DNA from: Ilumatobacter sp.
GTDB lineage: Bacteria; Actinomycetota; Acidimicrobiia; Acidimicrobiales; Ilumatobacteraceae
Direction: 5' to 3'
DNA length: 28,513 bases
Assembly (NCBI GenBank): GCA_018666235.1
Contig: JABJAB010000081.1
Coordinates: 1-28,513, forward strand
Shown: piece by piece, positions 1 through 7,844 of the stretch
Layout of the letters: the number at the start of each line of letters is the position of its first letter
Position numbering within the stretch: the first letter of the stretch is position 1
The notes under the pieces: generated by a model
What the model was told of the DNA's origin: nothing
Database searches by the model: none
Seen by the model: the letters and a program-made list of their open reading frames with translations, nothing else
Position numbers and translations under genes: made by a program

Positions 1-40
1 CGAACTGCCGGATTGATCAGTGGTTTTCGTGACGCACTGA

Positions 41-59
41 TAGATTTCGGAACTCGCAC
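41..59 (+). promoter_or_regulatory. Putative -10 of tRNA-Val(CAC)
   Basis: TAGATT at 41-46 lies 13 nt before the first base of the tRNA, the right distance for transcription to start a few bases upstream of the mature 5' end. No convincing -35 is visible at 16-18 bp. The remaining bases 1-40 show no gene. Confidence 0.4.
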
Positions 60-132
60 GGGCGATTAGCTCAGATGGTAGAGCGCCTCGTTCACACCGA
101 GGAGGTCACAGGATCGATGCCTGTATCGCCCA
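60..132 (+). tRNA. tRNA-Val, anticodon CAC
   Basis: The sequence folds into a cloverleaf. The acceptor stem is GGGCGAT (60-66) with ATCGCCC (125-131), and the D stem is GCTC/GAGC. The anticodon stem CCTCG/CGAGG encloses loop TTCACAC, anticodon CAC, which reads GUG valine codons. The T stem is ACAGG/CCTGT, and the discriminator is A132. The following bases are CCC, so CCA is not encoded. The T loop reads ATCGATG, so position 54 is A instead of the nearly universal T, although 55-58 (TCGA) are normal. A second valine tRNA lies at the other end of the window. Confidence 0.93.
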
Positions 133-143
133 CCCGTGAAGGT

Positions 144-187
144 CCTGGTCAGAGCATTTGCTCAGGTCAGGGCTTTCGTCGTTTTCG
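144..187 (+). terminator. Probable terminator after tRNA-Val(CAC)
   Basis: CCTG (144-147) pairs with CAGG (168-171) around an internal loop, and GAGCA/TGCTC forms the tip. The tail TTCGTCGTTTTCG at 175-187 is identical to the tail of the terminator after tRNA-Asn at 26096-26108. The stem is weak but the position and tail support the call. Confidence 0.5.
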
Positions 188-251
188 ACTCCGATGAACT
201 CGCAGCTGTTCCCTGTCCGAGGATCCAGCGCCGGGCGAACAAGGAGGGCTA

Positions 252-773
252 GTGTCAACCTCGATGGAGCGACTGTGCGAGCGACCTGGATGCTCAGACA
301 CAGCTTCAGTTGCGTACGGGATGCGGCCCGAGGATCTGGTGTTCTGGCTCGATCAGCTGGACGCTGCTGCGCGCGAGAGCGGGGGCGTTCTCTGCCGTCG
401 ACACGCCGATTCGATGGTCGTGCCACGGAGCTGGACACTCGACGATCTGCGTGACCCTGACCTCCATCTCTTTCGCCCGCCCGAAGCGGACCCGTCTCGT
501 CGGCGCTCCCGTCGTTCAGCAAGCACGAACGCAGCCGATAGTGCTGATGCCGAACAGCTCGCACTCGGCGTCGAGGAAACTGCAGCTCCGGACACCACCG
601 CCGAGCGGGCGGGTGACGACGCCGCGCCGATTGTTGACGCCTCCAGTCCGACGGATCCAGCCGAATCGTGGTCGCCCTCATTTGACGACGGCGACGACCT
701 CGACGGGCTCCTCGCAGCGCGTAGTCCGCTCCTCGCCCGTGCCTTCCGCGGCGACGACCGCCCGCGATCCTGA
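252..773 (+). CDS. DUF3499-like zinc-binding protein
   Basis: A 173-residue protein. The N-terminal 65 residues have the shape of the actinobacterial DUF3499 family: a pair of cysteines (C9, C14 in CERPGC), a segment with hydrophobic and aromatic residues, then LCRRHAD (C48, H51) and a PRSW stretch. The C..C / C..H arrangement suggests a small zinc ribbon. Residues 80-173 are low-complexity, acidic and Ala/Asp-rich, probably disordered. The GTG start at 252 follows AAGGAGG at 241-247, a very strong Shine-Dalgarno, though the spacing is only 4 nt; ATG 264 is the alternative. Function is unknown in the family; the assignment comes from motif recall, not a search. Confidence 0.7.
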   Translation: MSTSMERLCERPGCSDTASVAYGMRPEDLVFWLDQLDAAARESGGVLCRRHADSMVVPRSWTLDDLRDPDLHLFRPPEADPSRRRSRRSASTNAADSADAEQLALGVEETAAPDTTAERAGDDAAPIVDASSPTDPAESWSPSFDDGDDLDGLLAARSPLLARAFRGDDRPRS

Positions 774-800
774 TTACGTCGGTTGCCGGGTCGGGACCTC

Positions 801-1262
801 GTGGAGATTCGCCGCAGCTTGTCGGCTCCGTGTGGGCCCGATCGGCTTTTTGCCTGGGTCGAAGACCTTGCTGTGTACCCGCAGTGGATGCGCCTTGTGC
901 ATCACGTCGGACCGGTTACCGAGGCTGAGGGATTGCCTGCATGGCAGGTGGAGCTGCGCGCCGAGGTCGGACCGTTTGCTCGATCGAAGGTGTTGCGCAT
1001 GGTCCGAACCGAGCACGACCTGCCTCACCGAGTGACGTTCGAGCGCAGGGAGCTCGACGGTCGACAACACTCACCTTGGACCCTGCGCGCCACGGTTGAC
1101 GGCGAGACGGGGTCAGGTGGCGATGCGTCCACCTTGACGATGGAATTGCGGTATGGCGGAAGTCTGTGGAGCGGAGCGGTCCTCCAGCGTGTGCTCGATG
1201 ATGCCGTCCGACGGGGGAGCGAACGACTGATCGGCCTCGTCAGTGACGAGCCCACGCGCTGA
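801..1262 (+). CDS. SRPBCC-fold (START/polyketide cyclase-like) protein
   Basis: About 153 residues. The opening VEIRRSLSAP followed by LFAWVEDLAVYPQWM is the typical first strand and helix of SRPBCC ligand-binding proteins, and the C-terminal RYGGSLWSGAVLQRVLD segment matches the long final helix of such folds. The ligand cannot be inferred. GTG 801 is chosen because the fold begins exactly there; an in-frame TTG at 783 would add six residues. The gene is 27 nt downstream of the DUF3499-like gene and probably cotranscribed with it. Its last 23 bases overlap the convergent ABC ATPase gene. Confidence 0.75.
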   Translation: MEIRRSLSAPCGPDRLFAWVEDLAVYPQWMRLVHHVGPVTEAEGLPAWQVELRAEVGPFARSKVLRMVRTEHDLPHRVTFERRELDGRQHSPWTLRATVDGETGSGGDASTLTMELRYGGSLWSGAVLQRVLDDAVRRGSERLIGLVSDEPTR

Positions 1263-2097
1263 ATCGGCCTGAGGCTCGCCGTTCCAAGGCGAGCGGGAGT
1301 CCGAAGCAGTCACTCAACGATTCGGCCGTCAGCGTCGAGGCGATTGGTCCAGACGCCAACTCGTTGCCACCTGCGAGCAGCAAGACATGGGTGATGCCCG
1401 GCGGGATCTCGTCAACGTGGTGAGTGACGATGACGAGCGGTGCTGCGGCGGCATCGGTAGCGAGCGCGCCAAGCGCCCTGACCAACTGCTCGCGACCGCC
1501 CAGGTCGAGGCGCGCCGACGGTTCATCGAGCAGCACGACAGCGGGGTCGTTCATCAGTGCGCGGGCGAGCAACACACGCTGTTGCTCACCCGATGAGAGT
1601 GTGCCGAACGTCCGGTCGGAAAACCGTTCGACGCCCATCTGAGCGAGACAGAAGCCGGCCCGATCGGTGTCCGCGTCGTCGTAGCGATGCCACCAGGGCT
1701 CGAGGGCAGCGAACTTGGCGGTTCGGACGACATCGATCACTGCGAGTTCTGGGCGCAACTGGTCAGCGAGGGCCGCAGAGGCATAGCCCACGCTGCGGCG
1801 GAGGGTTCGGACATCGGTTTGGCCTAGCCGTTGACCGAGGACGTCGACCGTTCCCGACGTCGGATGGTCGTACAGCGCCATGATGCGCATGAGGCTGGTC
1901 TTGCCCGATCCGTTCGCGCCCAGGATTACCCAACGTTGATCCCGTTCAACTCTTGAGTTGATCTTGCCTATGACATCAGTGCCATCCCGATGCAGGTGCA
2001 CATCGCGCAACTCCAGAGCAGGAGGAGGTGGTGATGCCTTTGATGTCGAGTTCACGTCCTCCATGCCATCCATCATGCCCGTAACTGCATCGCACAT
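1240..2097 (-). CDS. ABC transporter ATP-binding protein
   Basis: A 285-residue single ABC ATPase. Walker A GANGSGKT is at 60-67, the signature LSSGEQQR at 167-174, Walker B VVLLDE at 187-192, and the switch histidine in VTHH at about 226. No membrane segment is present and no permease gene is adjacent. The layout resembles the stand-alone ModF/YlmA-type ATPases, whose substrates are generally unknown. The first residues (MCDAVTGMMDGMEDVN) look non-conserved, so an internal ATG near 2064 may be the true start. The gene converges on, and overlaps by 23 bp, the SRPBCC gene, and diverges from the M23 peptidase gene. Confidence 0.88.
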   Translation of the reverse strand: MCDAVTGMMDGMEDVNSTSKASPPPPALELRDVHLHRDGTDVIGKINSRVERDQRWVILGANGSGKTSLMRIMALYDHPTSGTVDVLGQRLGQTDVRTLRRSVGYASAALADQLRPELAVIDVVRTAKFAALEPWWHRYDDADTDRAGFCLAQMGVERFSDRTFGTLSSGEQQRVLLARALMNDPAVVLLDEPSARLDLGGREQLVRALGALATDAAAAPLVIVTHHVDEIPPGITHVLLLAGGNELASGPIASTLTAESLSDCFGLPLALERRASGRFSAWARH

Positions 2098-2157
2098 CCG
2101 CTCCCGCCGCGGGAGATTGCGCGCTCGGGGTGCCCGTCATCAAACCGCAATGTCCAG

Positions 2158-2173
2158 TACAGTTGCGCCTCGT
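2158..2173 (+). promoter_or_regulatory. Putative -10 of the M23 peptidase gene
   Basis: TACAGT at 2158-2163 stands 10 nt before ATG 2174, implying an mRNA with almost no leader. This is the reason for preferring ATG 2174 over ATG 2150, which would lie upstream of the predicted transcript start. Confidence 0.4.
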
Positions 2174-3478
2174 ATGACCGGACGAAGGATCGCAGCGTTG
2201 CTCGCGATTGTCGTCACATCCGTTGCATCGATCGTTCCGGTGGCGGCTATGGCGCAGACCGACGAAGCTGCTGCGGAACGGGCCGCGCGGGAGATCCAAG
2301 AGGCTCGCAACCAAGCCAACGAAGCCGCCGAGGCGTTCTTCCAGGCCGAATCTGATCTCGATGTACTGCAGGACGAAGTCGGAGGGCTCGAACGAGAGAC
2401 TGATCAACTGCAAGCCATTGTTGATCGGCTGCGCCGCGACGTCGAGTCGGTCGCTGTGTCGCGGTTCATCTCCAGCGGTGCGTCTGGTATTCCGTTGCTC
2501 ACCGGTATTCAGGCCCCCCAAGATCAGGTACAGGCCGAAGTATTCGTTGACGTCTTGACCAACTCGGGCGCAGACGTGCTCGACGCGTACGACATCGCGC
2601 AAAAGCAACTGGTCACCAGCCAATCCGAACTGGCCGACCGCAAACGGGATATCGAGGCGCAGCAAGCGGTCTTTGTCGCCCTGCAAGAGCAAGCGGAGGA
2701 CGAAGTGGCCCGCCTTCGAGCGTTCGAAGAGGAACGCTTGCAAGACGAAGCAGTGCAGCGCGCACTTGCCGCCCGGATCGCCGCTGATCGCGTTCAACTG
2801 GAGGAGCAAGCGCGCCGTGAAGCCGAAGCAGCAGCCCGCGCGATTCCCGACCCTGTCGTCGACCTGTCGACCACGACGCTGGTCGCACCGTCGCCCACGG
2901 TGCCAGGCGCACTCGCCACGAATGATGCCGAGGTGCGTGACGTCACGACAACGCCTGCCGAGACTGCGCCTTCGACCACCGAAGTCCCCACCAACGATGG
3001 CGCGTCAGGCGGCACGAGCGGTGGTCGAACGGGTGTCGGCGGGAGTGGCAGCAACGCCCGCCCCATCGACACTGGCGCTGGCTATCTCGACAACATCATC
3101 TGCCCGATGCCGGGTTCGGCATTCGCTGACACTTGGGGCGCACCCCGCTCTGGTGGGCGGAGCCACCAGGGCGTCGACATGATTGCGCCTCGTGGCATCC
3201 CGATCTATGCGGTCACCAGTGGCTTCGCCACGTTCAAGACCAATCGGCTGGGCGGCAACGCGGTGTCGCTCCTCGGCGGCAACGGCAATCGCTACTACTA
3301 CGCCCACCTCGACAGCTACGTGGGCGAGAGCCGGATCGTTTTCCAGGGCGATGTCATCGGATACAACGGGGACACCGGCAATGCTCGGTTCAGTACACCC
3401 CACCTGCACTTCGAGATTCGGCCAGGCGGCGGTCTCCCCACAAATCCGTACCCCACGGTGCGCGCCGCTGGCTGCTGA
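2174..3478 (+). CDS. Secreted M23 peptidase with coiled-coil
   Basis: 434 residues from ATG 2174. The first 28 residues are a signal peptide (positive MTGRR, hydrophobic ALLAIVVTSVASIVPVAA, cleavage near AMA-Q). Residues ~30-215 are charged heptad-like helix (coiled coil), as in NlpD/EnvC-type proteins. A Thr/Ser/Pro/Gly-rich linker of ~90 residues follows. The C-terminal LytM domain carries the zinc ligands in HQGVD (H331, D335) and HLH (H410, H412). All are present, so it should be an active peptidoglycan endopeptidase acting outside the membrane, probably in cell division or wall remodelling. ATG 2150 is an alternative start. Confidence 0.88.
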   Translation: MTGRRIAALLAIVVTSVASIVPVAAMAQTDEAAAERAAREIQEARNQANEAAEAFFQAESDLDVLQDEVGGLERETDQLQAIVDRLRRDVESVAVSRFISSGASGIPLLTGIQAPQDQVQAEVFVDVLTNSGADVLDAYDIAQKQLVTSQSELADRKRDIEAQQAVFVALQEQAEDEVARLRAFEEERLQDEAVQRALAARIAADRVQLEEQARREAEAAARAIPDPVVDLSTTTLVAPSPTVPGALATNDAEVRDVTTTPAETAPSTTEVPTNDGASGGTSGGRTGVGGSGSNARPIDTGAGYLDNIICPMPGSAFADTWGAPRSGGRSHQGVDMIAPRGIPIYAVTSGFATFKTNRLGGNAVSLLGGNGNRYYYAHLDSYVGESRIVFQGDVIGYNGDTGNARFSTPHLHFEIRPGGGLPTNPYPTVRAAGC

Positions 3479-3496
3479 TCTGCCAGGCTCGCTCGG

Positions 3497-4837
3497 ATGA
3501 CGAGCGAGTCCGACGTTCTCGGTCAACTGCTGAGCAACGAGCTTGGCACACCGATCGCCGACCTGACCCGGTTGTCGGGTGGCGCCTCTCGTGAGACCTG
3601 GCGGTTCACCGCCGATGGCCAGCAGCTGGTTGTCCAGCTGCAGCGTGCTGGTGACATTCGAGACATGATGGTCGAGGCCGCAGTCGTCGCAGCAGCCGGT
3701 GCGTCCGGCGTGCCGGTGCCGGCCATGGTGGCGTCGGGTCGGCGCGATGACGGCGGAGCGTTCATGATCGTCGAGGCGATTTCCGGCGAGACGATTGCGC
3801 GCAAGATTCAGCGCGACGACGAGTTCGCCGACGCTCGAAGCAGCTTTGCTGAGCGGTGTGGTGCTGCGCTGGCCCAGATCCACTCTGTCGACCCCGACGA
3901 CATCGACGGGCTTGATGATCCTGACCAAATCGAGCACTACACCGCTGTGTTCGATGAACTCGGCGAGCCGCACCCGGTGTTCGAGTTCACCCGCAACTGG
4001 CTCCTCGAACATCGACCTGCCGAGACTCGGCGCAGCCTTGTGCACGGCGACTTTCGGCTCGGCAACCTGATCGTCGGTCCCGGAGGGCTCAGCGCGATCA
4101 TCGATTGGGAGCTCGCTCACATCGGAGACCCGATGGAAGATCTTGGGTGGCTGTGCGTCAAGGCGTGGCGATTCGGCGGGGCGGACCCGGTGGGTGGTAT
4201 CGGCACACGCGCTGATCTGTTCGCGGCGTACGAGGCAGCGGGGGGTGGAACCGTCGACGCCGACGCCGTCCGTTGGTGGGAGGTGCTCGGCACGTGGAAG
4301 TGGGGGATCATGTGCGCACTCCAGGCCAACGCGCACCGCTCTGGCGCCGTGCGCAGCCACGAGCTGGCTGCAATTGGCCGACGCGTGTGCGAAAACGAGT
4401 TTGACCTCCTTGACCCGGGCGGCCTCGATCTGTTCGGTTTGTCAGGGATCGGGCTCAGCGTTGCCGACGTTCCGGTGCGGTCGGGCGCAACGGCGGATGG
4501 CGGACCGCACGACGTGCCGACGTCGGCGGAATTGGTCGAGGCAGTGCGCGAATGGATCGAGCGTGATGTGCTCACGTCAGTCGCAGGGCATCTCCGCTTT
4601 CACAGCAGAGTGGCGGTGAATGTGTTGTCGATGGTCGAGCGAGAGATGTTGCTGGGCGGAGCTCAGGCGGTGGCCCACGAAGAGCGACTCGACGCGCTGG
4701 GCGTACGCAGCGAGGCTGATCTTGCAGCGCTGATCCGTTCCGGTGCCGCGGCACACCGTCAAGCTGAGATCGGTGCAGTGCTCTTCGAGTCTGTTGTCGA
4801 CAAGCTCCGCGTCGCCAACCCCAAGTACCTCGACTGA
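3497..4837 (+). CDS. APH-family kinase-like phosphotransferase with C-terminal DUF6285-like domain
   Basis: 446 residues. The N-terminal ~320 form a protein-kinase-like APH fold: LSGGASRETWRF glycine-rich region, catalytic loop HGDFRLGN (183-190), and metal-binding IIDWE (D203). The residual ~105 residues (from about DVPTSAELVEAV) form a separate helical domain like DUF6285. Proteins of this architecture are often encoded near acyl-CoA metabolism genes, but no such neighbour is present here and the substrate is unknown. It is not evidence of aminoglycoside resistance. The start is 18 nt after the M23 stop; CAGGCT at 3484-3489, 7 nt before the ATG, may be its own -10. Confidence 0.82.
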   Translation: MTSESDVLGQLLSNELGTPIADLTRLSGGASRETWRFTADGQQLVVQLQRAGDIRDMMVEAAVVAAAGASGVPVPAMVASGRRDDGGAFMIVEAISGETIARKIQRDDEFADARSSFAERCGAALAQIHSVDPDDIDGLDDPDQIEHYTAVFDELGEPHPVFEFTRNWLLEHRPAETRRSLVHGDFRLGNLIVGPGGLSAIIDWELAHIGDPMEDLGWLCVKAWRFGGADPVGGIGTRADLFAAYEAAGGGTVDADAVRWWEVLGTWKWGIMCALQANAHRSGAVRSHELAAIGRRVCENEFDLLDPGGLDLFGLSGIGLSVADVPVRSGATADGGPHDVPTSAELVEAVREWIERDVLTSVAGHLRFHSRVAVNVLSMVEREMLLGGAQAVAHEERLDALGVRSEADLAALIRSGAAAHRQAEIGAVLFESVVDKLRVANPKYLD

Positions 4838-4909
4838 CTGGCGCCCATCGCTTGAGTTCGCGTGCACATCTTGCGCGCCCCGGTATGCCCCGATGGTAGG
4901 GGAAGGTGT

Positions 4910-5956
4910 TCAGACCTTGGGGGTAATGGTGACTGGCTGGCCGGCGGCAAGTTGACCGCAGGCCGCATCGATGTCCGTGCCGCGGTTCTGCCGCACGGTG
5001 GCGTTGGCGCCAAATTCCTCGAGCGCATCACGGAACGCGTAGACCTTCTTCAATGGTGTCCCCATGGTCGGATAACCGGGCGTCGGGTTGAGCGGAATCA
5101 GATTGACGTGCGCATGTGGCTGCAGTCGGCGACACAGTGCAGCGAGTTCTCGGGCGTCGCTGGTGCGGTCGTTGACCCCATCGATCATGGCCCACTCGAA
5201 ACTCACCCGACGGTTCTTGACTTGCAGGTATTCGCTGCATGCCTCGATGAGGTCGTCGATCGGATACCGCTTGTTGATCGGCACCATCTCGGTCCGGAGT
5301 TCGTCGTTGGCTGCGTGCAACGACACGGCGAGGTTCACCGGTAGCGGCAAGTCCTTCAACGCCCGGATACCGGGGATCAAGCCAACAGTGGAGATTGTGA
5401 TGTGTCGGGCCGACAAACCGATGTCGCCATGAATGCGCTCGACTGACTTCCAGACCGGCGTGAGGTTGGCCATCGGTTCGCCCATGCCCATGAACACGAT
5501 GTTGCTCACGCGGCGATCGGCCTGCTTGGCTCGCTGCGCGGCCCTGACGACCTGCTCGACGATCTCGCCGACGGTCAGGTGCCGAGTGAATCCGGCCTGC
5601 CCGGTGGCGCAGAATCCGCACGCCATGGCGCAGCCGGCCTGGCTGCTCACGCAGACCGTTGCCCGGTCGGGATACAGCATGAGCACGGTCTCGACTCGGC
5701 TGCCGCCGTCGAGTTCCCACAAGAACTTCACTGTGTCGCCGGTCTCGTCGACCGACTCGGTCACCGGAGTAAGTGCGGTTGGCAACTCATCATCGAGTCG
5801 CTGGCGCAGCTTCTTGGGCAGATTGGTGATGTCGGCTGGGTCGGCGAGTTGGGTGTACAGACCGTCCCAGAGTTGATCCAGCCGGTAGCGCGGTTCACCG
5901 TCGAGGTGCTCGGCAAGCGCTTCGCGCGTTACGTCATATCGAGTCGGTCCGGGCAC
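4910..5956 (-). CDS. rlmN: 23S rRNA (adenine2503-C2)/tRNA A37 methyltransferase RlmN
   Basis: 348 residues, normal for RlmN. The radical-SAM cluster motif CAMACGFC gives C109, C113 and C116. GMGEPMAN, the SAM-contacting GEP motif, follows, then SLHAANDELR and a C-terminal ACGQL with C333, the cysteine that resolves the methylated RNA intermediate. The protein methylates C2 of A2503 in 23S rRNA, and in many bacteria A37 of some tRNAs. GTG 5956 is chosen because TAGCGT sits exactly 6 nt upstream, giving a leaderless mRNA. It converges with the phosphotransferase gene; the 72 bp between the stops hold no clear terminator. Confidence 0.96.
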   Translation of the reverse strand: MPGPTRYDVTREALAEHLDGEPRYRLDQLWDGLYTQLADPADITNLPKKLRQRLDDELPTALTPVTESVDETGDTVKFLWELDGGSRVETVLMLYPDRATVCVSSQAGCAMACGFCATGQAGFTRHLTVGEIVEQVVRAAQRAKQADRRVSNIVFMGMGEPMANLTPVWKSVERIHGDIGLSARHITISTVGLIPGIRALKDLPLPVNLAVSLHAANDELRTEMVPINKRYPIDDLIEACSEYLQVKNRRVSFEWAMIDGVNDRTSDARELAALCRRLQPHAHVNLIPLNPTPGYPTMGTPLKKVYAFRDALEEFGANATVRQNRGTDIDAACGQLAAGQPVTITPKV

Positions 5957-5968
5957 TCGGTCACGCTA
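5957..5968 (-). promoter_or_regulatory. Leaderless promoter of rlmN
   Basis: TAGCGT (5968-5963, minus strand) followed by 6 nt and GTG. No -35 consensus is evident. Confidence 0.6.
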
Positions 5969-5981
5969 TCCGTGGTGCGAC

Positions 5982-6010
5982 GACGAGTTGGTGCCAGGCA
6001 CCCTGTCGTC
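5982..6010. repeat. Short intergenic palindrome between pepF and rlmN
   Basis: GGTGCC (5990-5995), A, GGCACC (5997-6002), extended by GACGA/TCGTC after a 3x3 internal mismatch. It lies directly after the pepF stop and before the rlmN promoter. There is no T tract, so it is either a poor terminator of pepF or a protein-binding or repeat element. Confidence 0.5.
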
Positions 6011-6025
6011 TTTGAGTGCAGTTGG

Positions 6026-7843
6026 TCAGGTGAGATGCGGTACAGCGAGGCGCTCGTATTCCGCCATGCGGGCGCGGACGACGTCGAGGCTCGAGGTCCA
6101 GAACGCCTCGTCGGTGACGTCGAGGTCGAATGCCTCGCCGAGCTGCTCAGCGGTGTCCATGCCGACTCGAGACAGCAGGGTGTCGTAGCCGGACCGGAAC
6201 CGTTCGGGGTCTGCCTGATACCGGGCAAACAGGCCGAGCCCGAAGAGGAGCCCATACGTGTAAGGCCAGTTGTAGAAGTGGGAGCCGTAGTAGTGCGGCT
6301 TGAGGAGCCACATGTATGGGTGCGCTGTGGCCCGATCGATGCCGTCGCCGTAGGCAGAGAGTTGCGCCTCGTTCATCAGTTCACAGAGTTCGGCGGCGCT
6401 CAACGTACGGCGCTGGCGGCGGGCGAATACTTCGGTCTCGAACAGGAAGCGCGAGCGGATGTCGACGACGACTTGGTTCGTCCCTTGCAGGTCGACGTCG
6501 AGCAACGCCAAACGTTCGTCGCCTTCAAGTCGGGCGAGGCCAGCTTCGACCACCAGCGTCTCGCAGAAGATGCTGGCCGTCTCGGCGAGCGCCATCGGAA
6601 GTCGGCGTTGCAGCGCTGTTCTGCCCGCAAGCGTGGAGTTGTGGTAAGCGTGGCCAAGTTCGTGGGCGGTCGTTTGTGCTGATTCCGTCGACCCTGACCA
6701 ATTGAGCATCACGAGGGATCGGTCGCCCCCGAACGACATGCAGAACGCTCCGCCCTGCTTGCCGTCGCGTGGCGCAGCATCGATCCATTCATCGGTCAGC
6801 GCGCGATCGACGAGTCCGGCGAGCGATGGGCTGTACTCGGTGAAGGCGTTGCGCACGATGCCGATGCCTTCGTCCCACGTCACCGCACTCGAGACAAACG
6901 GAAGTGGAGCCACAAGGTCCCACCAGGGCAGGCCGCGCTCGGCAGTGTGGCCGTGCAGCTGTGCTTTGACGCGCATCCAGCGTTGGAAGTCAGGTAGCGA
7001 CGCAGTGACCGCAGCGTGCATCGCATCGAACGTGGTCCGGCTCACGCTGTTGGCAAAACACGACGCATCGAGCGGCGACGCCCAGTTGCGTCGACGGTTG
7101 ATGATGTTGGCCTCGCCCTTGATGGCGTTCATCGCCGCGGCGACGGGAACTTCAATGGTGGGCCATGCCTGCATCTCGGCGTCGTAGGCAGCCTCGCGGA
7201 CGATGGGGTCGGCATCCGTGCCGAGGCCACGAACCGCTGGCATCGGCAACTTCGCAGGGCCGTCAGGGAGCGCGACCGATGCGGTGAGCTGGGAGGTGAC
7301 GTCGCTTTGCAGCCGTCCCCAAGCGCTTGAGCCGGTCGTGCTCAGCGCCGCGTATAGGTGTTCTTCGGCCTCCGGCATCTGGTGTGCCGCGCGTTCGGCA
7401 AAACGTTGGAGCGGGCCGAGGTGTTCGCGTGCTTCGGCACTCACGTTGGCAATCTCGTCAGCGCCCAACGCGGCGACCCAATCTGCAAGGCGGGCGAGCA
7501 GCGGTCGCAGCGATGATCCGGTCGTGTTGATTTCGCTCATCACCGCCTGGGCATGCTCGTGGCGCGAGTCGGTCGACACGATTGAGTACACGTATGCATC
7601 GAGCAGGTTGAGTGCGTCAGACACCCGGTTGAACTCAGCGATTGCCCGGTCGGCCTTGTCGCCGTCTGCTGGCTCGATGCTGCGCTCGGTCGAGCGGATG
7701 TCGAGTTCGTCGAACAGGACCGCCAGCCGTTCGACGTCAGCGCCGACGAGTTCGAGTGCGTCTGTGAAGGATCTTGCGTCGAGCGATTCGTGCACGTCGG
7801 TGACGTTCCAACGCGGGAGTGCCTGGTTGTTGCTCGCCGTCAT
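6026..7843 (-). CDS. pepF: M3 family oligoendopeptidase (PepF-like)
   Basis: 605 residues, the usual size for PepF/M3B peptidases. The zinc site HELGH is at 394-398, followed ~25 residues later by ETASIFCE, which supplies the third ligand glutamate. The C-terminal HYYGSHFYNWPYTYG motif is typical of oligoendopeptidase F and shapes the substrate cavity. No signal peptide is present, so it should degrade short peptides in the cytoplasm. ATG 7843 is one base after the mshD stop (TGATATG), so the two are translated from one message. Confidence 0.93.
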   Translation of the reverse strand: MTASNNQALPRWNVTDVHESLDARSFTDALELVGADVERLAVLFDELDIRSTERSIEPADGDKADRAIAEFNRVSDALNLLDAYVYSIVSTDSRHEHAQAVMSEINTTGSSLRPLLARLADWVAALGADEIANVSAEAREHLGPLQRFAERAAHQMPEAEEHLYAALSTTGSSAWGRLQSDVTSQLTASVALPDGPAKLPMPAVRGLGTDADPIVREAAYDAEMQAWPTIEVPVAAAMNAIKGEANIINRRRNWASPLDASCFANSVSRTTFDAMHAAVTASLPDFQRWMRVKAQLHGHTAERGLPWWDLVAPLPFVSSAVTWDEGIGIVRNAFTEYSPSLAGLVDRALTDEWIDAAPRDGKQGGAFCMSFGGDRSLVMLNWSGSTESAQTTAHELGHAYHNSTLAGRTALQRRLPMALAETASIFCETLVVEAGLARLEGDERLALLDVDLQGTNQVVVDIRSRFLFETEVFARRQRRTLSAAELCELMNEAQLSAYGDGIDRATAHPYMWLLKPHYYGSHFYNWPYTYGLLFGLGLFARYQADPERFRSGYDTLLSRVGMDTAEQLGEAFDLDVTDEAFWTSSLDVVRARMAEYERLAVPHLT

Positions 7844-7844
7844 A

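Noticed and set aside
3005..4360. Minus-strand open frame of 451 codons
   Set aside because: Antisense of the M23 peptidase and APH-fold kinase genes; low-complexity residues and no motifs.
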